NCBI RefSeq assembly: GCF_030285665.1
Contig: NZ_CP127295.1
Coordinates: forward strand, 868,001-932,000
DNA from: Amycolatopsis mongoliensis
GTDB taxonomy: Bacteria; Actinomycetota; Actinomycetes; Mycobacteriales; Pseudonocardiaceae
Length of the DNA stretch: 64,000 nt
Direction of reading: 5' to 3'
The notes below the pieces were generated by a model. It saw only the letters and a program-made list of their open reading frames with translations. It made no database searches and was not told the origin of the DNA. Below, piece by piece: positions 42,828-51,220 of this stretch. Position 1 is the first letter of the stretch, and each line of letters opens with the position of its first letter. The position numbers and the translations under genes were made by a program.

Positions 42828-45357
42828 ACTCCCGCAGGCCGATCGCGTCGATGGGCCGGGACCGCAGCGCCACCCACGTCGACAGCCCCATCGTCACCAT
42901 GCCCAGCAGCGCCGCGCCGCCGACGATTCCGAAGTAGACGGACGGCGGGCCCGACGGCAGCGGGCTCCCCCGCAGCCCCACGTTCAGCAGACCCAGCGGT
43001 ACCAGCGCGACCACCGTCCCCAGGGCCACCGCGATCCCGACCGTGGCCAGGGCCTCGAGCCGCATCATGTGGGTCACCTGGCGGCGCGTCGTGCCGACCA
43101 GACGCAGCAACGCGAACTCGCGGGACCGCTGTGCCGTCGTCAGGACCAGCGTGTTGGCCACCGAAATCGCCAGGTACCCGACGATCACGCCCACCGCGAC
43201 CAGGTTCAGGTAGAACTGCGCCTGCCGCTCGCCGCCCTCGGGAGCCGGTCCCGGAGAAGCCACCGTCAGCCCCGGGTACGGCAGCGAGCGCAGCGCCGAG
43301 GAAACCGCGGCGGGATCGGCGTTCACCGCACGCCGGACGAGCACCGAGTCGTCCAGCCGGCCACCGTTGTGCTCCCGGGCCAGCCCGACCGGCAGCACGA
43401 AGTCGCCGAACGCCAGGTCGTGCGTGTACGTCGCCACCAGGCGCAGCTTCGCCGGGACGCCGTCGCCGAAGTAGAACGACACCTCGTCCCCGATCTTCTT
43501 GTCCAGCCAGTCGGCTTCCGAGCGGCTCAACGCCACCGTGTCACCGCGCAGGTCCGCGAGCCGCCCCGAGTCGACGCCCAGCTCGAGTGCGCCGCGGACC
43601 TGGTCGCCCGCCAGTCCCTGCGCGGGCTTCCGCTGGACGTCCATGGCGTCGCCGGTGGCCGTCGCGACGATCACCGAGGTCCGCACCACCGGCGTCGCCG
43701 CCGCCACGCCCGGCAGCCGCCCGGCCGCCGAAGCGACCTCCGGCGAGACACCCGCCGGGCCGGCCAGCACGTAGTCGGCTGTCGTCGAGCGGGCCGTCTC
43801 CTCCGCCGCGGCCGCCGTCGACGACGTCTGGCTGTAGAACGTCGCCAAGGCGAACGCGATCGACAGCATCAGCGGCGTCACCGCCGCCGCCAGCCGCCGC
43901 GTGTTGGCCTGGGCGTTCGCGCCGGCCAGGTACCCACTGATCCGCCAGACCCGCCCCAGCACCGGCGCGAGCACCCGCGTCACGAGCGCGGTCACCTGCG
44001 GGCCGACCACCGCCAGCCCGATGACGACGACCAGCGTCGCCATCGTCGAGATCGCGGTCGCGATGTCGCCGCGCAGGAACAGCGGCACCAGCGCGCCGCC
44101 GAAGCCGGCCAGCACCAGGCTCCAGCCGGTGATCAGGCGGCCCCGGCCGAGCTCACGGCGCTCCACCGCCGCCTCGCCGAGCGCTTCGACCGGCCGGATC
44201 GTCGACGGCCGCCGCGCCGCCGCCCACGCCGCCAGCCGGGCCGCTCCCAGGCCGAGCAGCAGGGCGGCCAGCGACGGCAGCGGGCTGATCGCGAGCCCGA
44301 AGTCGGCCGGGATCACCCCGATCGCGGCGAACGCGTCCCGCAGCCCGGACGCCACCGCCAGGCCCAGCGCGCCGCCGAGCACACCGGCGACGAGCGCGAC
44401 CAACGTCGTTTCGGTGCCGATGAGCTTGCGGACCTGCTTCGGCGTCGCCGCGACCGCGCGCAGCAGCGCGAACTCCCGGCGCCGCCGGTTGATCGTCAGG
44501 GCCAGGGTGCTGGCGACCACGAACACGGCCACCAGCAGGGCGAACCCGCCGAACGAGCCGGCGATGGCCAGCAGCAGCATCCGCGTCTGGCTGACGTCGA
44601 GGAACTCGATCGTGCTGCGTTCGACGCCCGTGGTGACCTCGGCGCCGTCCACGACCGCGCCGATCGGCCCGGCGAGCGTCTCCGGCGCCACCCCGGGATC
44701 GGCCAGGACGCCGATCGCGTGGGCCCGGCCGGGCTGCCCGGCCAGTTCCGCCGCCTCCTGCGGGGTGAAGAACAGCGCCGACTGCCGCGACAGGGCGTCG
44801 ACGATGCCGCTCACCCGGAACGTCTGCGGCACCGACCGCGTCGCGATCCGCACCTGGCCACCGACACCGACTCCGGCCCGCTGGGCGAGGGCGGCATCGA
44901 GGACGACGTCGTCGGAGGCCGAAGGGGCGGCGCCCGCGCGCACGGTGAACGGCGCCAGCACGGCCGCGTCCCAGTTGTGCCCGAGGGACTGCGCACCGCC
45001 GAGCACCTCCCCGGAAGCCGTCACGACCTGCGCCGGGAAGCTCTGCTCGGCCACCGCCGCGCGGACACCGGGCACCGAAGCGATCCGCCCGGCCAGTGCC
45101 TCCGGGACCGACGGCTGCTCGCCGACCTGCTCGGACGTCAGCGCGTCGGCCCCCGGCGGGTGCACGGTCTGGGCGCCGCCGACGACGACGGCCGCGGCCG
45201 CGTAGCGCTGGGTGGGGACGCCGGCGCGCAGGCCGGACTCCATGAGGACCCCGCAGCCCGCCACCAGGGCGGTGCCGCACAGGATCGCGATGAACGCGCC
45301 GGCGAACCCGCCGAGCCGCGTCCGGATCGTCTGCCAGGCCAGGGACAGCACGGTCAC
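42826..45357 (-). CDS. FtsX/MacB-type ABC transporter permease
   Basis: 843 residues. N-terminal span ~13-35, large extracytoplasmic domain ~40-250, spans near 265-400 around a first FtsX domain (NRRRREFALLRAVAATPKQV), central spans, a second extracytoplasmic domain ~530-690, and a second FtsX domain (TAQRSREFALLRLVGTTRRQ) with three final spans. Family of lipoprotein/antimicrobial-peptide exporters. The GTG start overlaps the ATPase stop (GTGA). The divergent two-component system next door probably controls it, as in bacitracin- or lantibiotic-response modules. Confidence 0.92.
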   Translation of the reverse strand: MTVLSLAWQTIRTRLGGFAGAFIAILCGTALVAGCGVLMESGLRAGVPTQRYAAAAVVVGGAQTVHPPGADALTSEQVGEQPSVPEALAGRIASVPGVRAAVAEQSFPAQVVTASGEVLGGAQSLGHNWDAAVLAPFTVRAGAAPSASDDVVLDAALAQRAGVGVGGQVRIATRSVPQTFRVSGIVDALSRQSALFFTPQEAAELAGQPGRAHAIGVLADPGVAPETLAGPIGAVVDGAEVTTGVERSTIEFLDVSQTRMLLLAIAGSFGGFALLVAVFVVASTLALTINRRRREFALLRAVAATPKQVRKLIGTETTLVALVAGVLGGALGLAVASGLRDAFAAIGVIPADFGLAISPLPSLAALLLGLGAARLAAWAAARRPSTIRPVEALGEAAVERRELGRGRLITGWSLVLAGFGGALVPLFLRGDIATAISTMATLVVVIGLAVVGPQVTALVTRVLAPVLGRVWRISGYLAGANAQANTRRLAAAVTPLMLSIAFALATFYSQTSSTAAAAEETARSTTADYVLAGPAGVSPEVASAAGRLPGVAAATPVVRTSVIVATATGDAMDVQRKPAQGLAGDQVRGALELGVDSGRLADLRGDTVALSRSEADWLDKKIGDEVSFYFGDGVPAKLRLVATYTHDLAFGDFVLPVGLAREHNGGRLDDSVLVRRAVNADPAAVSSALRSLPYPGLTVASPGPAPEGGERQAQFYLNLVAVGVIVGYLAISVANTLVLTTAQRSREFALLRLVGTTRRQVTHMMRLEALATVGIAVALGTVVALVPLGLLNVGLRGSPLPSGPPSVYFGIVGGAALLGMVTMGLSTWVALRSRPIDAIGLRE

Positions 45358-46088
45358 CACTCCCCGAGGTGCGTCATCCGCTCCGCCACCCGCTCGGGGG
45401 TGGGGTGCGGGAGGTGCCCGGCCAGCTTGCCGTCGGCGAGGAAGAGCACGCCGTGCGCGGCCGAGGCCGCGACCGGGTCGTGGGTCACCATCAGCACGGT
45501 CTGCCCCATGCCGTCGACGACGGCGCGGAGCAGGTCCAGCACCTGCCGCGCGGTGCGGGTGTCGAGGGCGCCGGTCGGCTCGTCGGCCAGCACGACGTCG
45601 GGCCGCGCGATGAGTGCCCGGGCGATCGCGACGCGCTGCTGCTGCCCGCCGGACAGCTCCGCCGGGCGGTGCTCCAGCCGCTTCGCCATCCCGACGCCTT
45701 CGACGATTTCGCGCAGCCACTGCGGGTCCGGTTTCGTGCCGGCCAGCCGCAGCGGCAGCGTGATGTTCTGCAGCACGTTCAGCGACGGCATCAGGTTGTA
45801 GGCCTGGAACACGAACCCGACGCGGGTGCGCCGCAGCCGGGTCAGCTCGTTCTCCTTCAGCCGCCCGATCTCGGTGCCGCCCAGCAGCACCCGGCCCGAC
45901 GTCGGCCGGTCCAGCCCGGCCGCGCAGTGCAGGAAGGTGCTCTTGCCCGAGCCCGACGGGCCCATCACGGCGGTGAACGTCCCCCGCCGCACGTCCGCCG
46001 TCACGCCGTCCAGCGCGGTGACGGCGCCGTCGCCGGAGCCGTACACCTTCCGCACCCCGGCCAGTTCCAGCGCATTCGCTGTCGTCAT
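45354..46088 (-). CDS. MacB/LolD-type ABC ATPase
   Basis: 244 residues. Walker A GPSGSGKST, Q-loop VFQAYNLMPSLNV, signature LSGGQQQRVAIARAL, Walker B VVLADEPTGALD, switch MVTHDPVAA. The wording EPTGALD is typical of the MacB class. ATG 46088 follows GGGGATCACCG. Two-gene operon with the permease; divergent across ~125 bp from the histidine kinase gene. Confidence 0.95.
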   Translation of the reverse strand: MTTANALELAGVRKVYGSGDGAVTALDGVTADVRRGTFTAVMGPSGSGKSTFLHCAAGLDRPTSGRVLLGGTEIGRLKENELTRLRRTRVGFVFQAYNLMPSLNVLQNITLPLRLAGTKPDPQWLREIVEGVGMAKRLEHRPAELSGGQQQRVAIARALIARPDVVLADEPTGALDTRTARQVLDLLRAVVDGMGQTVLMVTHDPVAASAAHGVLFLADGKLAGHLPHPTPERVAERMTHLGEW

Positions 46089-46213
46089 CGGTGATCCCCT
46101 TTGTTCTGTCACCGGGAAAACTAGGGCGGCGGGGGCGCGCGTTCGATCCTGTGGAGGGGTGGATCCGGGGTAGCGCCAGCACCACCACGGGGGTGGGGTG
46201 GGACACTGTCGCC

Positions 46214-47413
46214 GTGACGACCCGCCTGCGCGAGTGCTGGTCGGCGGCTCGTTACCTCGTCGTCGGCGCCGGCACGTCGCTGTTGTCGATCTTCGCCCTC
46301 GCCGGGCTCTTCGCCGTGCTGCTGCTGTGCCCGTTCGGCGTCGGCATCCCGTCGCTGGCCCCGGCGATCCGGCTGGCGCGGTGGCCGGTCGGGGTCGACC
46401 GGCGCCGGGCCGCGCGCCGGCTGGGCGAGGCCATTCCCGAGCCGTACCGGGACGGCTCGCCGCTGAAGGACCCGGCGACCCGCCGCGACCTCGCGTGGCT
46501 CGCGATCCACGCCGCGACCGGGCTGGTCCTCGGCAGCCTGGCCGTCGGGCTGCCGCTGGGCGCGGTCCAGCAGGTCGTCACGGTGATCCTCTGGCCGGCG
46601 GTGCCCGGCGGGATCGAAGGCTCCCTCGGCATCCTGGTGAACTCGTGGCCGCGGGCGGGGCTGGACTTCCTGGTCGCCGCCGCCATGGCCGCGGCGACGC
46701 TCCTGCTGCCGCGAGCCGCGCGCTGGCAGGCGCGCACCGCGCGGAAGCTGCTGCGCCCCGCGCCGGGCGTCGTCCTCGCGGACCGGGTCGCCGAGCTGAC
46801 CGCGACGCGGGCGGCCGCGCTGGAGGCGCACGGCGCCGAGCTGCGCCGCATCGAGCGTGACCTGCACGACGGCACCCAGGCGCGGATCGCCGCGGTCGTG
46901 CTGCAGCTGGGCATCGCCGGCCAGCTCTACGACCGCGACCCGGAAACGGTGCGCGACCTGCTGGTCAAGGCCCAGGACACCGCGACCGACGCGCTCGCCG
47001 AGCTGCGGACGGTCGTGCGCAGCATCTACCCGCCGCTGCTGAGCGAACGCGGCCTCGCCGGCGCGGTGCAGGCGCTCGCCGAGCGCACGCCGGTGCCGAC
47101 CGCCGTCACCGTCGAGTACGAAACCGGCCGCCCGGCCGCGGTCGAGGCCGCCGCGTACTTCGTCGTCGCCGAGGCGCTGGCCAACGTCACCAAGCACGCC
47201 GACGCGTCCACTGTGGACATCACGCTCGGCGGCACGGCTTCCCTGCTGACCCTGGAGATCCGCGACGACGGCCGCGGCGGCGCCGACCAGAAGCGCGGCA
47301 GCGGGCTCGCCGGCATCCGGCGCCGCGCCGAAGCCTTCGACGGAACCCTCACCCTGACCAGCCCACCCGGTGGGCCGACCGTGCTGCGAGTGGAGCTGCC
47401 ATGCGGGTCGTGA
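46214..47413 (+). CDS. Sensor histidine kinase (HisKA_3), divergent from ABC transporter
   Basis: 399 residues. Sensor region with four hydrophobic segments (~15-40, 93-110, 115-140, 150-165), then RRIERDLHDGTQARIAAV with His218, and an ATPase domain with DDGRGG and GSGLAGIRRRAEAF. The GTG at 46214 is chosen; an in-frame GTG ~24 nt upstream is possible. Overlaps its response regulator by 13 nt. Likely senses envelope stress or a peptide exported by the neighbouring MacB-type transporter. Confidence 0.92.
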   Translation: MTTRLRECWSAARYLVVGAGTSLLSIFALAGLFAVLLLCPFGVGIPSLAPAIRLARWPVGVDRRRAARRLGEAIPEPYRDGSPLKDPATRRDLAWLAIHAATGLVLGSLAVGLPLGAVQQVVTVILWPAVPGGIEGSLGILVNSWPRAGLDFLVAAAMAAATLLLPRAARWQARTARKLLRPAPGVVLADRVAELTATRAAALEAHGAELRRIERDLHDGTQARIAAVVLQLGIAGQLYDRDPETVRDLLVKAQDTATDALAELRTVVRSIYPPLLSERGLAGAVQALAERTPVPTAVTVEYETGRPAAVEAAAYFVVAEALANVTKHADASTVDITLGGTASLLTLEIRDDGRGGADQKRGSGLAGIRRRAEAFDGTLTLTSPPGGPTVLRVELPCGS

Positions 47414-48057
47414 TCGCCGAGGACGACGCGTTGCTGCGCGAAGGCCTCTCACTGCTGCTGAAGACGGCGGGCATCGAAGTGGCCGCCACGTTCGACAACG
47501 CCGAGGCCTTCCTCGCTTTCGTCGAAGGCGACCGGCCGGACGCCGTCGTGATGGACGTCCGGATGCCGCCGACCCACCGCGACGAGGGCCTGCGCGCCGC
47601 CGTCCGCGCCCGCGAGATCCACCCGGGCCTGCCGGTGCTGGTGCTCTCGGCCCACGTCGAGACGAGCTACGCGGTCGAGCTGCTCGCCGACGGCGTCGGC
47701 GCCGTCGGGTACCTGCTCAAGGAGCGGGTCGGCAAGGTCGAGCGGTTCCTCGAGGCGCTCGAGCGGGTCGCCAAGGGCGGCACGGCGATGGACCCGGAGG
47801 TCATCGGCCAGCTGATGTCCCGCCGTCGCGCGAAGGACCCCCTCGAAGCGCTGACCGCGCGGGAGCGCGAAGTGCTGGCGCTGATGGCCGAGGGCTACAA
47901 CAACGGCACGATCGCCGAGCTGCTCGTCGTCAGCGACGGCGCGGTGCTCAAGCACATCCGCAACATCTTCGCGAAGCTCGGCCTGCCGTCGGACGAAGGC
48001 GGCGGCCACCGCCGGGTGCTGGCGGTGCTCGCCTACCTCGGCCGGGACGCGGGGTAG
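47401..48057 (+). CDS. Response regulator, NarL/LuxR family
   Basis: 218 residues. Receiver Asp52 in VVMDVRMPP, Lys in YLLKERVG, C-terminal LuxR domain LTAREREVLALMAEGYNNGT through LKHIRNIFAKLGL. ATG 47401 lies inside the kinase gene. Very similar in design to the regulator at 13268-13921. Confidence 0.94.
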   Translation: MRVVIAEDDALLREGLSLLLKTAGIEVAATFDNAEAFLAFVEGDRPDAVVMDVRMPPTHRDEGLRAAVRAREIHPGLPVLVLSAHVETSYAVELLADGVGAVGYLLKERVGKVERFLEALERVAKGGTAMDPEVIGQLMSRRRAKDPLEALTAREREVLALMAEGYNNGTIAELLVVSDGAVLKHIRNIFAKLGLPSDEGGGHRRVLAVLAYLGRDAG

Positions 48058-48128
48058 CGCAGGCACCACCCCGGATCCGGGTGCGGACGGCATCGTTTCC
48101 GTCCTCGTGCGGTTCTAGCGTTTGCGTC

Positions 48129-48323
48129 ATGACCAACACCACCGCACCCACCCGCACCGCGACTCCCTTCGTTCTCTGGCCGGTCCTGCTCGTCAGCGCC
48201 GCCGTCAACGCGATCGGGTCCTTCACCGGGCTGGCCGACCCGTTCCGGATCACCGCCGGCGCGATCGCGACGGTCGCCCTCGTCCTGCTGGTCGTCCACT
48301 ACGTCCGGCGCCGGAGGGCGTGA
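48129..48323 (+). CDS. Small two-span membrane protein
   Basis: 64 residues with two hydrophobic segments (FVLWPVLLVSAAVNAIGSF and ITAGAIATVALVLLVVHYV) and a basic tail VRRRRA. Downstream of the two-component system by 71 nt. Its last 25 bases overlap the convergent MFS gene. No family recognised; possibly a component of the neighbouring transport system. Confidence 0.72.
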   Translation: MTNTTAPTRTATPFVLWPVLLVSAAVNAIGSFTGLADPFRITAGAIATVALVLLVVHYVRRRRA

Positions 48324-49357
48324 ACCACCAGCGCCGCCGCCACGAGTCCCGCGGCGACCCGGAACGGGTTCGCCGCCCCCGCGAGCACCGGGCCGGCCGT
48401 CGCGCCGATGTTGAGCGCGGCGGTCGCGTAGGAGCCCGCCATCGTCGGGGCGCCGGCGGCCAGGTGCAGGATCCGGGTGATCACCGTGCCGCCGACCGCG
48501 AAGGACAACGCGCCCTGCGTGAAGGCTTCGACGACGAGCGCCGCGGGCACCCGGGCGGTGAGGGCCAGCACGACCCAGCCGGCGAGCAGCAGTGAGCCCC
48601 CGATCGTGATGACCCGGCCGGGCCACCGGTCGGCGAGGCGTCCCGCCGCCGTGATGCCGGCGAAGCACCCGGCCCCGAAAGCGGCGAGGACCACCGGCAC
48701 CGGCGCGACCCCCTCGGCGACCGGCGCCAGGTAGGTGAAGACGCCGAAGGTGGCCGCGTTGACGAGCGCGCCGAGCAGGAGCACGCCGGCCAGGGGACGG
48801 AGTTCCCGGAGTTCGCTCCGGAGGTCGGCGGTGCCGCCCGCCGGGGTGTCGGGGACGCGCGACACCGCCGCGAAGGCGGGCAGGCAGAGCCCGGCGACCG
48901 TCCAGAAGGCCGCCCGCCAGCCGAAGGCGGCGTCGAGCAGCGCCCCGCCGGGGATGCCGGCGACGCACGCCAAGGTCGTCCCGCCGAGGAGGACGGCGAT
49001 GGCGCGACCCCGGCGTTCGACGGTCAGGGCGACGGCGAGAAACCCGGCGTTGGCGACGGCGGCGACCACCCGCGTCGCGAGCAGCACGGCGAAGGACGTC
49101 GTGAGCCCGCCGACGACGTGCGCGACGACGAAGAGGACCAGGAAGGCCCGCAAGGCGATGCGCCGTCGCCAGGTCCGCGAAAGGGCGGCCATGAGCGGCG
49201 CGCCGGCGACCATCCCGGCGGCGAAGGCGGAGGTGAGGGAGCCGGCTTGCGCGACGGAGACGCCGAGCGCGGCGGCGATGCCGGGCACGAGCCCGGCGAG
49301 CATGAATTCGGACGTGCCCATGGCGAACACGCCCAGGGCGAGGAAGTACAGGAACAC
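48299..49357 (-). CDS. Cml-type MFS drug efflux transporter
   Basis: 352 residues, about 12 membrane segments. N-terminal LALGVFAMGTSEFMLAGLVP and ALGVSVAQAGSLTSAFA match the chloramphenicol/arabinose efflux (DHA1, Cml/AraJ) family. GTG 49357 is chosen because GGAG lies 8 nt upstream and the protein then begins like its relatives; a longer frame from 49378 lacks a ribosome site. Somewhat short (relatives ~390). Substrate unknown. Confidence 0.87.
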   Translation of the reverse strand: MFLYFLALGVFAMGTSEFMLAGLVPGIAAALGVSVAQAGSLTSAFAAGMVAGAPLMAALSRTWRRRIALRAFLVLFVVAHVVGGLTTSFAVLLATRVVAAVANAGFLAVALTVERRGRAIAVLLGGTTLACVAGIPGGALLDAAFGWRAAFWTVAGLCLPAFAAVSRVPDTPAGGTADLRSELRELRPLAGVLLLGALVNAATFGVFTYLAPVAEGVAPVPVVLAAFGAGCFAGITAAGRLADRWPGRVITIGGSLLLAGWVVLALTARVPAALVVEAFTQGALSFAVGGTVITRILHLAAGAPTMAGSYATAALNIGATAGPVLAGAANPFRVAAGLVAAALVVHALRRRT

Positions 49358-49534
49358 AGCGAAGACTCCAGGGAGCACGAAGACGGTGGACGCTTCGTGG
49401 TCACCCGGGACCCGGGCGTGCGGGAGTTACCGGGCCACCGGGATGACCGGCGGCCCCACCCTGGACGCTTCGGGGCTCGACACGGACCCGACTTTACCGG
49501 GGTCCGGTGTGCCGTTCGAAGGTGGCCGCGCTGC

Positions 49535-49583
49535 CGTGAATGACTCATTCACGTCGTCCGACGACAGGAATGAGTCATTCACG
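49535..49583. terminator. Long hairpin built from two copies of a GTGAATGA(C/G)TCATTCAC motif
   Basis: CGTGAATGACTCATT pairs perfectly with AATGAGTCATTCACG; the middle adds a second GTCGT/ACGAC stem. Located 41 nt beyond the stop of the AraC-family gene. Each half is itself nearly palindromic, so protein binding is also conceivable. Confidence 0.65.
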
Positions 49584-49624
49584 TCGTTTCGAGCCGCCGG
49601 CCGTGCGAGCCGGGCACGACCCCC

Positions 49625-50572
49625 TCAAGACACCCCGGCGGCCCGGAAGCTCGCCCGGTAGGCCTGCGGGCTGGTCCCCACCACCCGCTTGAACCGCTCC
49701 CGGAACGCACCCGGCGAACCGAACCCCACCTGGGCCGCGATCCGGTCCACCGGCTCACCGGTCGCCTCCAGCAGGTGCTGCGCCCGCCGGACCCGGGCCC
49801 GCAGCAGCCACTGCAACGGCGTCGTCCCCGTCTGCTCGCGGAAGCGCCGGTTCAACGTCCTCGTACTCATCCCCACCCGCGCCGCGACGCCGGACAGCGT
49901 CAGCTCCGAAGCGCAGTTCTCCTCCATCCACGCCAGCACCGGCTCCAGCTCGGACCCGCGGGGCGTCGGCGGTACGTCGTGCGCGATGAACTGGGCCTGG
50001 CCGCCCTCGCGCTCCAGGGGCATCACCGACAGCCGGGCCGCTTCGGCCGCCACCGCCGAGCCGTGGTCGCGGCGGATCAGGTGCAGGCACAGGTCCAGCC
50101 CGGCCGCCGCGCCCGCGGAGCTCAGGAGCTGTCCGTTGTCCACGTACAGCACGTCCGGGTCCACCTCGATCGCCGGGAACGACCGCGCCAGCTCGGGCGC
50201 CGCCGCCCAGTGGGTCGTCGCACGCAAACCGTCCAGCAGGCCCGTCTCGGCCAGCACGAACGCGCCCGAGCAGATCGACGCGATCCGTGCTCCCCGCGCC
50301 GTCGCGTCCCGCAGAGCCGAGATCACCGCGGGAGGTACCGGTGGGTTCGACGCCCGCCCCGGCACGATGATCGTGTCCGCGTCCGCCAGTCCGCGCAGGT
50401 CCCACGGCGGCCGCAGGGTGAACATCCCCGCGTCGAGCTCGGGTGCCGGACCGCAGATCCGGACCTCGTAGGCCGGTGAGCCGTGCAGGAGCGTCCGCGA
50501 GAAGACCTCGATGGGCGTCGCCAGGTCGAACGGGACGACCTGGTCCAGCGCGAGGACGGCCACGATGTGCAT
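49625..50572 (-). CDS. GlxA-type AraC-family regulator (DJ-1/PfpI + HTH)
   Basis: 315 residues. N-terminal class I glutamine-amidotransferase-like domain ~1-185 (VAVLALDQVVPFDLATPIEV, with CSGAF at the nucleophile elbow), C-terminal AraC double helix-turn-helix ~215-310 (ASELTLSGVAARVGMSTRTL and GFGSPGAFRERFKRVVG). The class usually regulates neighbouring metabolic genes. Followed at 22 nt by nothing but the TetR gene end; both read leftward. Confidence 0.93.
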   Translation of the reverse strand: MHIVAVLALDQVVPFDLATPIEVFSRTLLHGSPAYEVRICGPAPELDAGMFTLRPPWDLRGLADADTIIVPGRASNPPVPPAVISALRDATARGARIASICSGAFVLAETGLLDGLRATTHWAAAPELARSFPAIEVDPDVLYVDNGQLLSSAGAAAGLDLCLHLIRRDHGSAVAAEAARLSVMPLEREGGQAQFIAHDVPPTPRGSELEPVLAWMEENCASELTLSGVAARVGMSTRTLNRRFREQTGTTPLQWLLRARVRRAQHLLEATGEPVDRIAAQVGFGSPGAFRERFKRVVGTSPQAYRASFRAAGVS

Positions 50573-50593
50573 GTCCCCACGATAGATCGTCCA

Positions 50594-51160
50594 CTAAGGA
50601 CGGAGGCTGCGCAGCATCAGGTTCGCGAAGTGCTCCCCCACCTGCTCGCCGGACAGCTCGCCGTCCGCGTGGTACCACATGCCGAGCCTGTGGATGGCGC
50701 CGAAGTGGTAGTTGATCACCAGGTCGGCCGGGACGTCGTCCCGGAAGACGCCCGTGCGCTGGCCTTCGGCGACCAGGTCCCGCACGCGCTCGTGGTAGGT
50801 GCGCCGCTCGGCGCGCACCTGGACCTGCTTGGACTTCTCCAGCAGCGGGAACGACAGGAAGAACACGGTCGCCGCGTCGAGGTCGGCGATGCTCGTCACG
50901 ACCACGTCCACGATGATCGCGTGCAGCCGCTCCGGCAGCGGCAGGTCCGACTCCGCGATCGTCACCATCCGGCGGGTCTGCATCCGCAGCATCGCCGTGT
51001 AGATCTCGAAGAGCAGGTCGTCCTTGGACTCGAAGTAGTGGTAGAGGCCGCCCTTGGTGACGCCCGCCTCTTCGACGATCTCACGGACCGTCGTCGCCTC
51101 GAACCCCTTCTCCGCGAACAGGCGCACCGCCGCCCGCACGACCTTGTCCCTGACCGTCAT
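50594..51160 (-). CDS. TetR-family regulator
   Basis: 188 residues. HTH at ~8-55 (VRLFAEKGFEATTVREIVEE then GVTKGGLYHYFESKDDLL), ligand domain with the TetR_C-type helices IVDVVVTSIADLDAATVFFL. Similar to regulators of fatty or aromatic acid-CoA pathways, judged by the HTH and the LPLPERL segment. 60 nt downstream of the ABC importer operon, same direction, so it may control it. Confidence 0.92.
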   Translation of the reverse strand: MTVRDKVVRAAVRLFAEKGFEATTVREIVEEAGVTKGGLYHYFESKDDLLFEIYTAMLRMQTRRMVTIAESDLPLPERLHAIIVDVVVTSIADLDAATVFFLSFPLLEKSKQVQVRAERRTYHERVRDLVAEGQRTGVFRDDVPADLVINYHFGAIHRLGMWYHADGELSGEQVGEHFANLMLRSLRP

Positions 51161-51183
51161 GCCACCACCCTATGTGAGCGGGC

Positions 51184-51215
51184 GGGCCGGCTCGCGCGGC
51201 GCCACGAGCCGGCCC
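51184..51215. terminator. Hairpin at the end of the ABC importer operon
   Basis: 11-bp arms GGGCCGGCTCG/CGAGCCGGCCC and a 10-nt loop, 6 nt after the stop of the binding-protein gene and before the TetR gene. Confidence 0.75.
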
Positions 51216-51220
51216 GTTCC

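Noticed and set aside
42826-46206. 1126-residue fused ABC ATPase-permease
   Set aside because: The N-terminal part is an off-frame shadow of the separate ATPase gene; the permease starts at the GTG overlapping its stop.
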